Program-made: the position numbers and the translations under genes
In this document: one piece after another, positions 1-11,309 of the stretch
Layout of the letters: each line of letters begins with the position of its first letter
How positions within the stretch are numbered: position 1 is the first letter of the stretch
Notes under the pieces: generated by a model
What the model was told of the DNA's origin: nothing
The model's database searches: none
The model's input: only the letters and a program-made list of their open reading frames with translations
DNA from: Pseudisothecium myosuroides
Taxonomy: Eukaryota; Streptophyta; Bryopsida; Hypnales; Lembophyllaceae
DNA: 64,000 nucleotides
Reading direction: 5' to 3'
NCBI GenBank assembly: GCA_951799445.1
Contig: OX637295.1
Span: 8,990,001 to 9,054,000, forward strand

Positions 1-1448
1 TGCTAAATTCACTCCCAAGGATCTAGGGGGGTGGGGGGGGGATTATCACAATCTCCTAGGGAGAATGGTTTAGGTTGGTTGACAATGTTATGCTTGGGCT
101 GAAATTCTCATTGCCATCATTGAAGGAATTTATCTATTTTACGAAATAAATTGAAATGTAGGAAATCTAATTTGTAGACCCTCTTGCTTTACATTACCTC
201 TATAGGCCATGACCTCTAAAAATTAACCTTTCAAATACAAGCTATGAATTGTAGATGCTTCTCTATGGCTTCTCAATTTGTGTTTAAAGAAGGCGTGAAT
301 AAGTTGCTATTTGGAAAGCGAGTGAGAGCAACAATATCTTTCGTTCTAAATTTGCACAGGTAGAGATTCTTATATTATAGTTGTTTGTTTTAAAAAAATC
401 TGTTGGAGGAAAGTGATTTGACTGACTTTTTTTCCAAGTTGTCGGTGATGTTCAACAAAAAATGGTTTTTGCACTAGATGCGGAGGTGTGGAGAAGTTGA
501 ATTAACTCCTAGAGGTCCAATGTTGTATGTTCAAGGGACATTGGAAGTTTGGATACTAAATGATTATGAAATAAAAAACGTTTGGATGTTTCTAAATTTT
601 TGAAACAAGATGGAGACATTTGTGGGAATGTGATTTTTTTTTTATTAGATGCTCTAGTTAAAATTTATGCTGCACAAAATAATCTAGGCAATTTGACATC
701 TTTTGCTAAATTCCTTATCTACTTCTAAAATTTGGCATGTATGTAACAAACATTATATAAGATGCAATTATAAAAACAACTACTTTTAGTGCAAAAATCT
801 CATTGCAACAAGAATCAAAACTCTACTAACCTTGCTAGGCAAGTTTGAAAGAAATCATTTTTGTTTAATTGCAAATCCTATTATCTTGAAATTTGCATTC
901 TCAAAATTCTTGACATTTTTTCTACACACTTCAAATGTTGCTCTTTTAGTTTTCACTAATTGGATTTTGAAACAAATTTGTTTCTTGGATGCACAAAATT
1001 CATCAAAAAATGAGTAATGTATTGCCAATTTACTTGATTTCTTTATATTGTAGGTTGATTTAGGATAAGGTAGACAACTTATTTGCTTTTGATATTTTAT
1101 GTAAACTACCATAAGAGGATGTAATACTTGATCATGTAGAGGCCCAATTTTGTGTAGAACAAAAAATTTATTCCAAAAGGGCTTGAAGTTTGCTGACCTT
1201 GTTTTGCAAAAATGAAAAGAAGTTTTTTAATCTTTTATTTATTTTTACTTCAAACATTACAATCTTTCAATCCATGTGGGCGAACGGGCTAAGAAAACTC
1301 CCACACATTTTCGTAATAGTCTACTACACTCTTGCACCGTTGAAGTTCAAAAAAATAATTTTATTTTTCAATTTTATCAAATGTACTAAAAAAATGGCAA
1401 TTTTTGACAATTTGCCATGCATAAACAACACCTTGAGTCCCTCAAGAG
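1..1448. other. AT-rich spacer, no gene seen
   Basis: Low-complexity AT-rich DNA. Open frames are short, lack recognisable motifs and overlap on both strands. Nothing in it can be supported as a gene. Confidence 0.6.
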
Positions 1449-1452
1449 TTAA

Positions 1453-2600
1453 CCCTGTATCAACGCTCTGGATCAAAGTGGTCCTATAGATAACAAAGAA
1501 TCCTTCTATATAGGACAAAAGTACATCTGTTCATCCTTGAAATTTTGTACAAAAGGGAAGGTCTGCTACAATAGTGACCTCCAATGAGTTTTTGTTTTTT
1601 ATTTATATTTAACCCCTAAAAGCCCATTGTCCCTTCGGGGGACAAATGCGATTTCGGTCATGTACCTTTTTGCAACCACGTTTGTAATATTTTCTGAAAA
1701 ATTTAATGGAGGTGGAGAATGGAAAGACCTACCTCGGGACATAATTTTTTTTCACAATTGGTGCCCGAGAACAATAGTTATGACCAAATAAGCTCAAAAC
1801 AGGGGACGGCAGGCAATCCGGACAGCAGAAAAAAAATGGCAAAAATTTGATATATATTTTTTTAATATTTTTTTTCTTGTAGATTATATTTTTGTCTATC
1901 CGGAAAGCTTTGATTCATTTCATTTGGATTTGTTATGAGAAAGTTATGGACATTCTTGTTTTTCGGGCAGTTAGAGCATCTTCTTGAAAAAAATAACTTG
2001 TAGGATTCATTTCTGAATGCTATTTTTGCAATTTTTCAAAAAAAATAAATTCTCATGGTTTAGTTTACTTGCTACAACAATCTCACCATTGAAATTAGTG
2101 TATTTTAATTCCATCTAAAATATATGAATATTTTAGATTTTCCTTCTATCTTGTACCTACTTCTACTTAACAATTTTTTTAAGAATGATAATTAAGTTTT
2201 TTTGAATATTTTTTTTCCCCCCTAAACTCTCAACTCAATTCTCCACTATAAAGATTTAAAGCTCAAAACTTTGTAGTGCAAAACTTTTAAGTTAAAAATG
2301 TTCAAAGTCAAAAAATCCAGTCCCGCAATGTGCTGAAATACTCGTTTTTTCCACTTTAAACGCAGATATCTTGCAATTTGAGCGGTCAAAAATTCTGAAA
2401 TTTTTTCCACACATTCTCATACTAGTGAGGTGTAAGATCCTATGGTTGGATGTGCAAAAAAAAACATTTTCCAATTTTTTTTACTGTTTGCTATAGAAAT
2501 GACAGTTTTCAGTGTTTTTTGGCAGAAAAAAAGCCTTGGGCCTTTAGGGGTTAAAGAAAAGGATGATTTCCACGGTGACCAGCCTGTCCTTCTAGAATGA
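1453..2600 (+). mobile_element. Small TTAA-bounded element (S family), interrupted
   Basis: The left end follows TTAA at 1449-1452. Internal text around 1528-1600 (tattcatcc-like, the ggaaggtct block, the ccaatgag block) matches the complete S copy at 62819-63040. The copy is split at about 1610 by a larger TTAA element and resumes after 2554 with the gatgatttcc segment. The right end is eroded, so its limit is approximate. No coding capacity. Confidence 0.6.
1613..2550 (+). mobile_element. Large TTAA-bounded element (B family), nested
   Basis: A 938 bp non-coding element flanked by TTAA at 1609-1612 and 2551-2554. It starts CCCCTAAAAGCCC and ends in the inverted form GGGCCTTTAGGGG. Internal blocks, such as the aagctttgattcattt segment near 1908, recur in copies at 14766, 48983 and, inverted, 53900. 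TTAA duplication with CCC termini is the classic signature of piggyBac-type elements; no transposase is present, so the assignment is inferred. Confidence 0.75.
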
Positions 2601-3365
2601 ATATTTGACAACATTTGTGGCCTTCTGGGTGCCAACTGGGATGTTGCTGCCAAAATTCAAGTTCCAGTTGTCATCCACCGAGGTCACTGCGAACTTTCAA
2701 ACTGCATCTACAGTTGGTTCGGAATTTACTATTTATGGACAACCAAGTTACTGCAGTCGGTGGAGTGGTTGACTTTGAGCAATTTTTGGGGGTCGTTTTG
2801 TCAAACAGTGAAAGTTCTGAAATTTCTAATTTAATCCCGGAAGGACACAACCCTATTACCAAAATAAAAAATGATTCATATTCGTAGGGGTCATCTACAA
2901 TTTTCTGAAAGGCATTCATTAGACTCTTTTAGTCCTTGGGAAGGGATAACGCATTAAGAAAATTTAGGGCCTCAAGAGAGCCCCTGATTAAACTAGTTCT
3001 CCCAAAAGTCCAAATAAAAAATTAATATGTATTTTTTGAATTTTTTTTAGAAATATGAAGTGTTATATTGGATTTAAAATTTAATTTTTTAAAATAATTT
3101 TTTACAAAAAATATATATTAATTTTTTATTTAGGCTGCTAGTTTAGCTTTGTAAGTCTTGTAGAGGCGCAATTTTTTTCTAATAGGCTCTAATCATGGAT
3201 TTACTATAGTAGTCACAAAACAAGTGATCATCGTCCTAGTGTAAACTGTTGCAATTAGACATGGAATCTAGAAGAAGAGTGATATAGGCCCTAAGACCAT
3301 CATGAATAAATAGGCTCTTTTGTTGATTGCTAATTTGGGGTGTCAAATTAGAACACATAATCTCC
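2601..3365. other. Spacer, no gene seen
   Basis: Overlapping short frames on both strands without motifs; AT-rich after 3000. No support for a gene. Confidence 0.5.
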
Positions 3366-3378
3366 TTTGGGGGGGGGA

Positions 3379-3603
3379 AGGAGGATTGACCCCTCTATTG
3401 CCCCGTGTTTTACCCTTGTAGAAAACACTGAATTTTTTTATTTGTCACGCATGATAAAATTTGCAAATTCTGAATTCATATTTGCAATCAGAGACCCCAA
3501 ATTAGCTAGGAGACGTGATGAAATACAAATTTTAAGCGGCACAAAATAGGGGGAAATTTTTACATTTACCCTCTAGCAGGGCAATAGAGGGGTCAATCCT
3601 CCC
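3379..3603. repeat. Small inverted-repeat element (MITE-like)
   Basis: Arms of about 25 bp at 3379-3403 and 3579-3603 are inverted complements (core GGATTGACCCCTCTATTGCC), mismatching at about one base. The interior is AT-rich and non-coding. G runs flank both sides and obscure any target duplication. Likely a non-autonomous DNA element. Confidence 0.65.
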
Positions 3604-4211
3604 TGGCCGGGGGGGAGCACATTGGATCAAATTGTACTATTTCAATATAATTTTCCATTTTGGGAGCACAAAAAGTAGGTTACAAAAGATGTGGATACAA
3701 TCACCAAATATGGATGAAAAAGTGCATGAAAATAGGAACCCAAACCAATTGTGACATCTTCAAATGCCTATGCAGCGACCCTCACATTACTAAGTGCAGC
3801 ACAAATTCTTAGACCAGCATTCAAATTCCATATAGTTACATCAGACACTGAATTAACTGACTTAACTCCTGCTCATTGCAAATTCCCAGAGACTCTTTCA
3901 AGTCTCACTTTCACTGCCACAACGCCAAACCTGTCAACCCTCAAACAAGACATCGCAGTTGAGTCGCACTTGATAGATTTTCCACCTACCAACACACCCG
4001 AGCATGCTCCTTCTCATTTCGTAGCATAAATTCACACAACCAAGGAGGACTTAGCTGAGTCACAAATAGCACTAATCCTGTCCTTCAGATGTAAACTTCA
4101 TATAACTTACAATGACTATTGATAGGACAAGGATCCCTAACTTCCACCAGAAGATGGATTGCTGGAAGCTATTGCAGGATGCACACGAGCCTGCATCGTC
4201 ATTGAGTAGCG
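3604..4211 (-). other. 3' flank of kinase unit K1
   Basis: The segment 3990-4130 (with the gctgagtcacaaa motif) recurs downstream of the other units near 35150, 41940 and 55840, so it belongs to the duplicated unit. Only a trace of the minisatellite found at the same place in K2, K3 and K5 is visible near 4190-4240. Probably 3' UTR and flank. Confidence 0.55.
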
Positions 4212-7093
4212 CTACATTTGCAGACCCTCCACCCTGTGACTCAGAGCGTCCACCTCTGGCTTCTTTAGAAGCTCCAGAAGTGCAGAGGCTTTCCACTTGG
4301 CACGAGCGGAGAGGTTCCGCGAATGGGTCAAACCAGTCAAAGGCTCAACGGCGTTGGACTCTTTGACTTGCTTGATGTAGCGAGGATCATGTGAGCAAAT
4401 AATAAGCAAGAAAAAAATTGTGCGCTCATTTCGCTCCTGAATCTGCGGTGTGCTTTGATCGCCAAGAATGTTCTCCAAGGCTGCTCCCACACCGTTGGCG
4501 GAAACCAAGTCTTCAAATTCACTCAAATCATTAGGGGGCACCCCCGCCTCGACTGCGCGCGCTCTGTTCCCCTCGCAAATGCAGAGACTCATAATCGCAA
4601 ATCCAGCGTCAAACTTAGCTCGAGCAAACTGGCAGTCTGCCAACTGGTTCAGAGCACGAATAGCACCCGATTTCCCAATTGTGATCTTGTTTTCATCAAC
4701 CAAAGAGAGAAAAAATAGCAATTCTGCAGCACTGTCCTGAGCCGCCACAGATCCTGACATCAAGACCTCCACGACGGGATCAATGGCACCTGCACACACC
4801 AATCCTATGCTTACAAGTTCGGAACAGAAGACAAAGCACATTACAAGCAAGGCCTCACAATGATCAACATTATTCTACAGGAAGGTAAAACCATCAAAAT
4901 CAAGTAAATCAGTAGGCTGATACCTGCAGATACGATCTGTCGTTTGTTGCAGTCATCGATTGACAATTCCAGCAGTGCTGAAAGAGCATTCTCCTGAGGC
5001 CTTTGATCTGGAGAGAGTAACAACGCGACTAAGAGAGGTATTGCCCCTTCATTGACAATGCAGGTCCGGTGACCAACACTCTTTCTTGCTCGCAAACAGA
5101 TTCCGTAAGCAGCGATCTGTTGCACATCTCCTCTGGAATTCGATAAGTTAGCAACAAGTCTGGCTGTGGTTGCTCCAGAAGCTCCTGAGCATTGGGGGAT
5201 GTTCTCGATCCAGTCTACAAGAAGTTGAACAAACAAAAACTAAGTGTTTGCATTAACGAAAACAGGCAACACATTTCAATTGGTGATGAAACCCACTTAC
5301 AGGTCATTAAATTCCCATACAGCAAGTTCCTCAGCTCCTCACAAATGTCGCCAAAACTAGGTCGTGTGACAGCCTCGGAGCTCCAACAAGCTTCGATCAA
5401 AGTCCTCAACCGATCTGGACATTCAGGAGGTAACTGTGGGCGTCCACCACGTAATACCAGGCGTTTCACTTCACTCATAAGGCTCAAGCCTGAGAAAGGC
5501 TCATCTCCAGTCAAAATCTCATAACACACCATTGCAAAGCTATAGACATCGCTTTTGAAGGGATACTTCAATTCTACCTTCCTTGCTTGATCATCATCAT
5601 TTGCAATTTTCATCACTTCCGGAGCCATCCACCTAGTAGTACCTATATTCAAAGTCATATTGGCAGATGCAGTGTGTTCTTTTGTCTTTGACAACCCAAA
5701 ATCTGCCACCTTCACATGCCAGAATTTCATGTTTGCTCTAGCTTCCTTTCCATATTTAATCAAAATGTTACGTGCCTTCAAATCTCTGTGGACTATTCTC
5801 TTCTCATGGAGGAAAGACATTCCTTCTCCTAACTGGAAGATGAGTTGCAAAGCTTCTGAAATACGAAAAGGCGGGCTTTGATTGCCCTTCTCTTCCATTC
5901 TTTGTTGCATTCGACTGTGCAAATCCCCATCCATCAACTCCATCACAAGATGACATCTCTTCTCATCCGTCATATACCAAAGTAAGGAGACAATATTTGG
6001 GTGGCTTAGCCCTTCCAAGATTGACACCTCTTGTAAGAAATCTCCATTGTTGGGGCCATAGAAGGTCTTCTTGGCTACTTCAACTCCTAGCCACTTGGCC
6101 TTGTGCACGCTAGCTGAGGCACCTTTCCCCAAGCTTACTTGTGTTTGTTTCAAACTCAGGTTCATTTGGAGCTGACATTTATTGATTGATGTTGGCAAAG
6201 TAGCACCTGAGCGCAACCGAACCATTTCCAATCTTCCAAGTAAAAACGATGTCAATTGATGGTCTGCACTACTCAATCCATTGGATTGAGTGATTGCACT
6301 CAAATCCATAACAAGATTCATCTCGTCGAGATTAGCCATTTCCTTTACAATTTCTGCTTCAGTTTCGCGTACACTGGCAACTTCGGAGAGTCTCAAGCTC
6401 GCTGTTTTTCCCAACTTCCTCGCAGAAAAGATAATCATGCAAAACTCCAAAGTGAAACCTATCAACGCAACATGCTCAGACATGTTCGTCAAGAAGATGG
6501 CGGACTGAATCCATGACTCTCCGCAACAACTCAGGGTGAAGTCCTCCACTTCCATTCCCATCATAAAAAGTACCTTGAAAATCTCCAAAAGCCGCGCCTT
6601 ATCTTCAGGTAAAGTTAATGCAAGGAACTCTGCCTCAATTTGTTCAAAAATCGAACTTGTACTCATAATAGCTAGTCTGAGTTTGTCGACCAGATATTTG
6701 CATTGCTCTTCGTTGAACTTGCGTAGAGAAGATATCCTATCCACTTCCTCCAGACATTGTAAGGTGAGCTTCAAGTAAAGCTCTGGGGTCTCGGCCGGAG
6801 TAGAAGCAGAATCTGTAGGCACGTGCATTTCAGAGCGACATGTCAACATTGATGGAGCAAGATGAAGTTGCAATGACGAACTTATGAAGCAAAACAGAGA
6901 TTTGAAACATCATAAAATCTATCCAACAATCAAATAATGACCACCGAATAAGCTGTCAAAATAGAAGAGTTCTCATAAAGCTAAACACTGCTCAAACTTT
7001 GTAGCGCTTGGAGATGGTAGGAGGATTACCAACTTCAATGGCTTTCTTTTTGAACAGGCTAGACCAAGGTCTGTTCCAGGTAATTAGGTTCAT
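4212..7093 (-). CDS. K1: TKL-type protein kinase with C-terminal ARM repeats, intact
   Basis: Four-exon model on the minus strand: 7093-7030, 6812-5301, 5214-4924, 4789-4212. All junctions are GT-AG and in phase, giving 814 residues. Exon 1 starts ATG and reads MNLITWNRPWSSLF. Residues about 30-240 form a predicted helical domain, possibly of the kind that precedes kinases in MLKL-like proteins (inference). The kinase has a Gly loop LGKGASASV (about 249-257), a VAKK lysine (270), an alpha-C Glu (283), HRD with DLKARN (363-370), DFG (392-394), APE (418-420) and TRPSF (about 504-508), so every catalytic residue is present. Residues about 526-814 hold ARM repeats (motifs such as GAIPLLVALLLSPD) resembling plant U-box ARM proteins, but no U-box is present. 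Probably an intracellular Ser/Thr signalling kinase; substrate unknown. More 5' exons may exist upstream. Confidence 0.85.
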
Positions 7094-9339
7094 GATTCAA
7101 CGCTTGAAATGCAACCACCTTCGAAGGCCCCCCTTGCACCTGAGAAGTGATCACTGATATTTCTAGCGATGGCAAGCAAAATGAGTAAATAAGACTTAGC
7201 TCAAAATGAATGAAAACATTAATGTTAAAACACCAAAGTGCAGCATGCAAGTGTACTCAATCTCAAATAATAAACCCGTAAAACTAGAGAGTGCAATTAT
7301 TGCGCTTCTCCATTAGGCTTAGTTTTCCGTCTCATGCTCTTGCCTACCACAGACAAACTATAGGACTCAAAAAATCTACGGAATCTACTCCATACTTCAG
7401 TAAGGAACTGATCTTGAATAAGCCCCATGGGGCATTGAACCTCCTACCCCTATATGACACTGTTGAAACCGACACACAGGTAGAGCTCCAAAAGGAAATG
7501 GTCATTGGTAAATTAGAAATTGCAAAACACATGAAAGGCCGGCAACTTACGTAAATCTGCTTTCAGCGCTTGCAGGTGTTATTGTCTGCAGCACCAGTGT
7601 CCAATCGTTTTCGTTACCCTCAAGATTCAGCTGATCAAGAGAATAGTGAACCAATATTGAACCAATATCGATTTTCAGAGCACAATTACTGCTCTCAGTC
7701 CAAATATTAGGATGAACCAGCCATGTTGAGATCTCATATAAAGACTGCACATAAGTACGTGAGACCACCTTTCACCATTAAAAGCCAGGCAGCAAATTCA
7801 CTTCCGCCACTGCCGACACCTATGTTCGCATGACCTCATTCCTCGCCTCGAGTACCTCTTGCTCGCCTTACAATCACAATCATGCCACAGAAGACTGTTC
7901 AATATCGTTGCAATTACTAACAAACAGATGCCTTGAGCGGATCCATACCAAAGATGCCTTTCCTCATTCTTGTGCACCTTTGTAAGATATTCATCAATTT
8001 CGCCTCCCAGTCTGGACAGAAAACACAACAAATTGTCGGATAAAGAACACTACATCCACACCTCTACGTACTGCAAAACGCAAATAAAAAATAAGTTGTA
8101 TAACCGAACTCTACAACGCAAACAGCCAAGAGTCGGGGCAGAGAAAAGGAAATACCCTAGAGATACTGCTACGTCTCAGAAGTATAATGGTGCACATTTG
8201 TCGTCGAAGAAGAATCGCGGTAATCAGTAGATTAAGCCTGATTGACTATCTGCTGGACTCAAAAACAGTTTGACTGTATTGCGCTTTCTCTTATGTTTCA
8301 GCTCACTACATTGACATCTCCACACCTTCGAGCAAATAAGATAAATCGGACATCGTTTTCCCTCACTCCACTATTTAAAATCACGGCTCATAAAGCAATT
8401 TCACTTCTGCCCAAACCGACACCTTTGCAGCCTAGCATCTGCGGACCATTCCATTCCTTGTTTCGACCTCTTCTACGTAGCCTTAAAATCATGTCAAAGC
8501 TCGGTTACGAAATAACGGAATATTCTCGTAATCTGGTTTAAGAACAAAGCCATTAGAGAGAGAATCAGAAAACAAAAAACATAAAGACAATGGAAAACAT
8601 AATCAAGGAATTGGGAGCAGAGGAATATTCTATTTTTCAGTCTCTAAAGCACAACGGTATGCTTATCATTTACGTGAGAAGCCCTGCATCGCTAGCTGAT
8701 CTGCATCAAATCCACCATCCTAGTCGAGCAATTTAATATCCTCGAATTCATTTGAAAAACATTATTCAACCACCTCCGACTCAACAGACACAACCGACCA
8801 AACTGTCGGTAGAAGACCCCTAGACGACACGAATACCTTGAGGTCTTTGACCTTCACTCCATTCACATCAACCGCAAAATACAGAAACGAAAATCAGGTT
8901 CTATGATCGATTTAGTTTGAGTAATTGACAACGCAAAGGGCCAGGAGCTGCAACAAAGGGACTTACAGTGAGAAGCCCTGTATCGTGCGAAATCCACACT
9001 AATCGACACCTACCCAGGTCGAGAATTCACCATCCTTGCGTACTTTGAAAGACATCAACCAACCTCATCTCCAAATCTGCAGAGATGACATAACAAGATC
9101 GTCGGTAAAACCACCCTCGACCTACACCTGGACGCGGCAACCTCTCACGATATTCGCATCAAGCGTGAAACACAAATCGGAACATGACTTAATTGAAAGT
9201 ACTCCACAACGCGATGTGCCAGGAACAAAGAAAGAGAAAAGGAAATACCCTAGACACAAAGCTCGGTCTCAAAGAGTGCCGAGCACTGCAAAGATCTCAC
9301 CGAAATGGAATTGATGCAGAACTGCAACTTGTCGAGGCG
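7094..9339 (-). other. K1 5' region with conserved exon-like blocks
   Basis: Blocks here recur at the same place in K2, K3 and K5. An acceptor-like CTTCTCAG at about 7140 implies an intron just upstream of the ATG exon. A block near 7553-7660 reads LDQLNLEGNENDWTLVLQTI on the minus strand and ends at a GTAAGT donor. A short block at about 7986-8022 reads LGGEIDEYLTK after a CAG acceptor. Another at about 8673-8730 corresponds to the DWDGAFDADQLAMQGFS block of K2. They are probably upstream coding or 5' UTR exons; the frame linking them is not established and no known family is recognised. Confidence 0.45.
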
Positions 9340-9855
9340 GGGCTACAGTATTGGGAACGGGTTGGTGGAGAGCACCTGAGATACTTCTACAGGTGAAGAA
9401 GGCCGGGACTCCTAGGTCCAAGTTGGAGTTCAATGAAAAGGTAGATGTCTATAGTTTTGCCTGGACATGTTATGAGGTCGCCGTAGGACTCACACTCTTT
9501 GAAGTCCTTCAAAATGGTGATTGCGTGATGCCGTTCTTAACCCTTAAATGACGGGCTCATAACCATGGAAATCATTTGTTTTGTCACCGTGTGGATTGTT
9601 GGATTAAAATAATGCAAAAGCACTTGTTGGAAGTCAAATTACTATAGATTTTCTTCCCTTTCTCCACAAAATTTGAAGGATGAATAGTTGCACTTCTGTC
9701 CTACACAGGAGATTCTCTTGTCATTCATTGGCCTCAAAACGTCCGCCGCGTCGTTCAAGGGTTAATGGAGCCCAACCTGAGTTGCCCTCTGCTTTGGACC
9801 TAGATATGAAAATCATGATCGCTTCTTGTCGGGATCCCCACTACAAGAATAAATG
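9340..9855 (+). pseudogene. Protein kinase fragment (subdomains VIII-XI), split by a TTAA element
   Basis: On the plus strand, opposite to K1, the text reads LGTGWWRAPEILLQ, then KVDVYSFAWTCYEV. After the inserted element it resumes as LNGAQPELPSALDLDMKIM and IASCRDP. These are activation-segment APE, subdomain IX DVYSF and subdomain X-XI motifs of plant kinases, but unlike K1 in sequence, so a different subfamily. The fragment lacks the ATP lobe and catalytic loop, has one frame slip near 9525, and stops at the inverted repeat at 9858. It is a dead remnant. Confidence 0.75.
9541..9761 (+). mobile_element. Small TTAA-bounded element (S family) inside the kinase fragment
   Basis: A 221 bp element flanked by TTAA at 9537-9540 and 9762-9765, with CCCTTAAATGACG at the left and an inverted CGTCGTTCAAGGG at the right. 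Removing the element plus one TTAA joins kinase text on both sides into the VLNGAQPELP motif. This supports insertion with TTAA duplication. Confidence 0.85.
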
Positions 9856-9857
9856 GT

Positions 9858-10006
9858 GTTTTAAGTATAGTCCTATAAGTCATGACCTTTTAGGAGATTT
9901 TTAGTAAAATTTTACTAGAAATACATGTTTTTTAGTAAAAAAAATTTAAAAATCTCCTAAAAGGCCATTACTTATAGGACTATACTGTGAGGACTATACT
10001 TAAAAC
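9858..10006. repeat. Inverted-repeat element (foldback/MITE)
   Basis: Arms at about 9863-9905 and 9946-9986 are near-perfect complements (core AGTATAGTCCTATAAGT). An extra inverted copy of the outer end lies at 9990-10005. The spacer is AT-rich and non-coding. It ends the kinase fragment on the left, so it inserted there or marks a breakpoint. Confidence 0.65.
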
Positions 10007-11305
10007 ATAACTTTCTTTTGTAGAGCTCAATCCTTTGCTTAGGCCTATTTTTAAGAGACTAGCTTGGGAAGTTTGCCTTTGGATTGTTTGATTGGAATTA
10101 TTTTTTAAAGATTATATTTGATCAACCATCAATATCCATTGTAAGTCACCATGTTTAGGATTTTGACTACAAATTTGAATCCAAATTTGCTTATGTTTAT
10201 TATACTAGAGTAGATGTTATAATTTAGGTAGAAGGCGTTGCCTCCTTCAAACACATCCCACCATAAATATTGTCATCAACTGTGATTGGACATAGAGTTG
10301 AAGGACATAGTTGGATGCAATTGTTATACACAGGCCTTCAACATCATAGTTAGGTTGGTAGTTGGTTGGATGTGCATTGTGGCAGTATCCATTGTTCAAT
10401 TGGAGGAATTTGGAAATGAAAGATTATCAATTCATCTTTCTTGGTGGTTTATATGGTAAATGTGTAAAATGAGGATAGAAAGATCTATGCACATTTTGGG
10501 GTGGAATGGGAAGGTGATTTCTAAAGTTCTTGAAGAAGTAAAGAGGGATGATTTCCATGTGCAACAATAGATTGGATGTATTGCATAATCATTTTTTCTT
10601 TTGCATGTAGTTTTCTAGTAACACTAATGAAGAAACATGTTGAAGTTGTGTACATTTTTAATCAACCAACCTCAAATTGAACCTCAAATTTTTGTTTCCT
10701 TTGTTTTTTTACAAACATTATTTTGTCTAATTTATTTTATTTTATTTACAATAATCAACCAAATTAATCATTTTTAAACCTCGAGTCTTTGGTGCCTTGA
10801 AAATTAAAGATGGGATTATAGTCTTTGAAAGCGGTGAAGGAAGTTGTAGAATTCTTATCTATGCACAGACTCAAGAAAGTAATTTCATCACATGTTGCAC
10901 AGTGAATGTTTTTCATGTCAAACGCATTGCAAGAACATTCTCAGATTTGAAGATAGGTTATGTACAACCATACTCCGGAGTAGTGAAGTAGAGACACCCA
11001 AATGCGTCAAGTGCCTAAAAGCCCCACTTAATCAGATGCTCATATAGTGGGTACATCTCCAAAATCAATTTGCACCTATTCTTGAAGATTTGTATTTAAT
11101 ATCTACCAAAAGAACTTTGACTTGTCATAATTTTTGCATATGGTACCCAAATGATGCATTCTCTGGTGCATTGATATCTCCTATCATTTATCAACTTTAA
11201 TATACAAAAATTTACCAATCTGCCAATGGCGCTTTAAATGTCTCTACCTGAAGTGCATCCTTCAGCTCTATTTTCTACCACATTAGTTTCCTCATCTGAT
11301 TTTCA
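10007..11305. other. Spacer with a short remnant of kinase-unit flank
   Basis: Mostly AT-rich without motifs. The stretch about 10985-11075 (with gtacatctccaaaatca) resembles the kinase-unit flank near 41515-41590 and 51775-51850, so a piece of the K1 upstream flank seems to continue here after the interrupting fragments. A 64-codon plus-strand frame at 10797 has no recognisable motif and is not called. Confidence 0.4.
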
Positions 11306-11309
11306 TTAA

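Noticed and set aside
1751..1765. TGGTGCCCGAGA resembling a primer-binding site
   Set aside because: It lies inside a B-family TTAA element with no LTR or retroelement coding nearby.
3751..4029. 92-codon plus-strand frame
   Set aside because: Part of the conserved 3' flank of the kinase units; it is not conserved as a frame in the other units.
10797..10991. 64-codon plus-strand frame
   Set aside because: Some coding-like texture but no recognisable motif or splice-linked neighbour.
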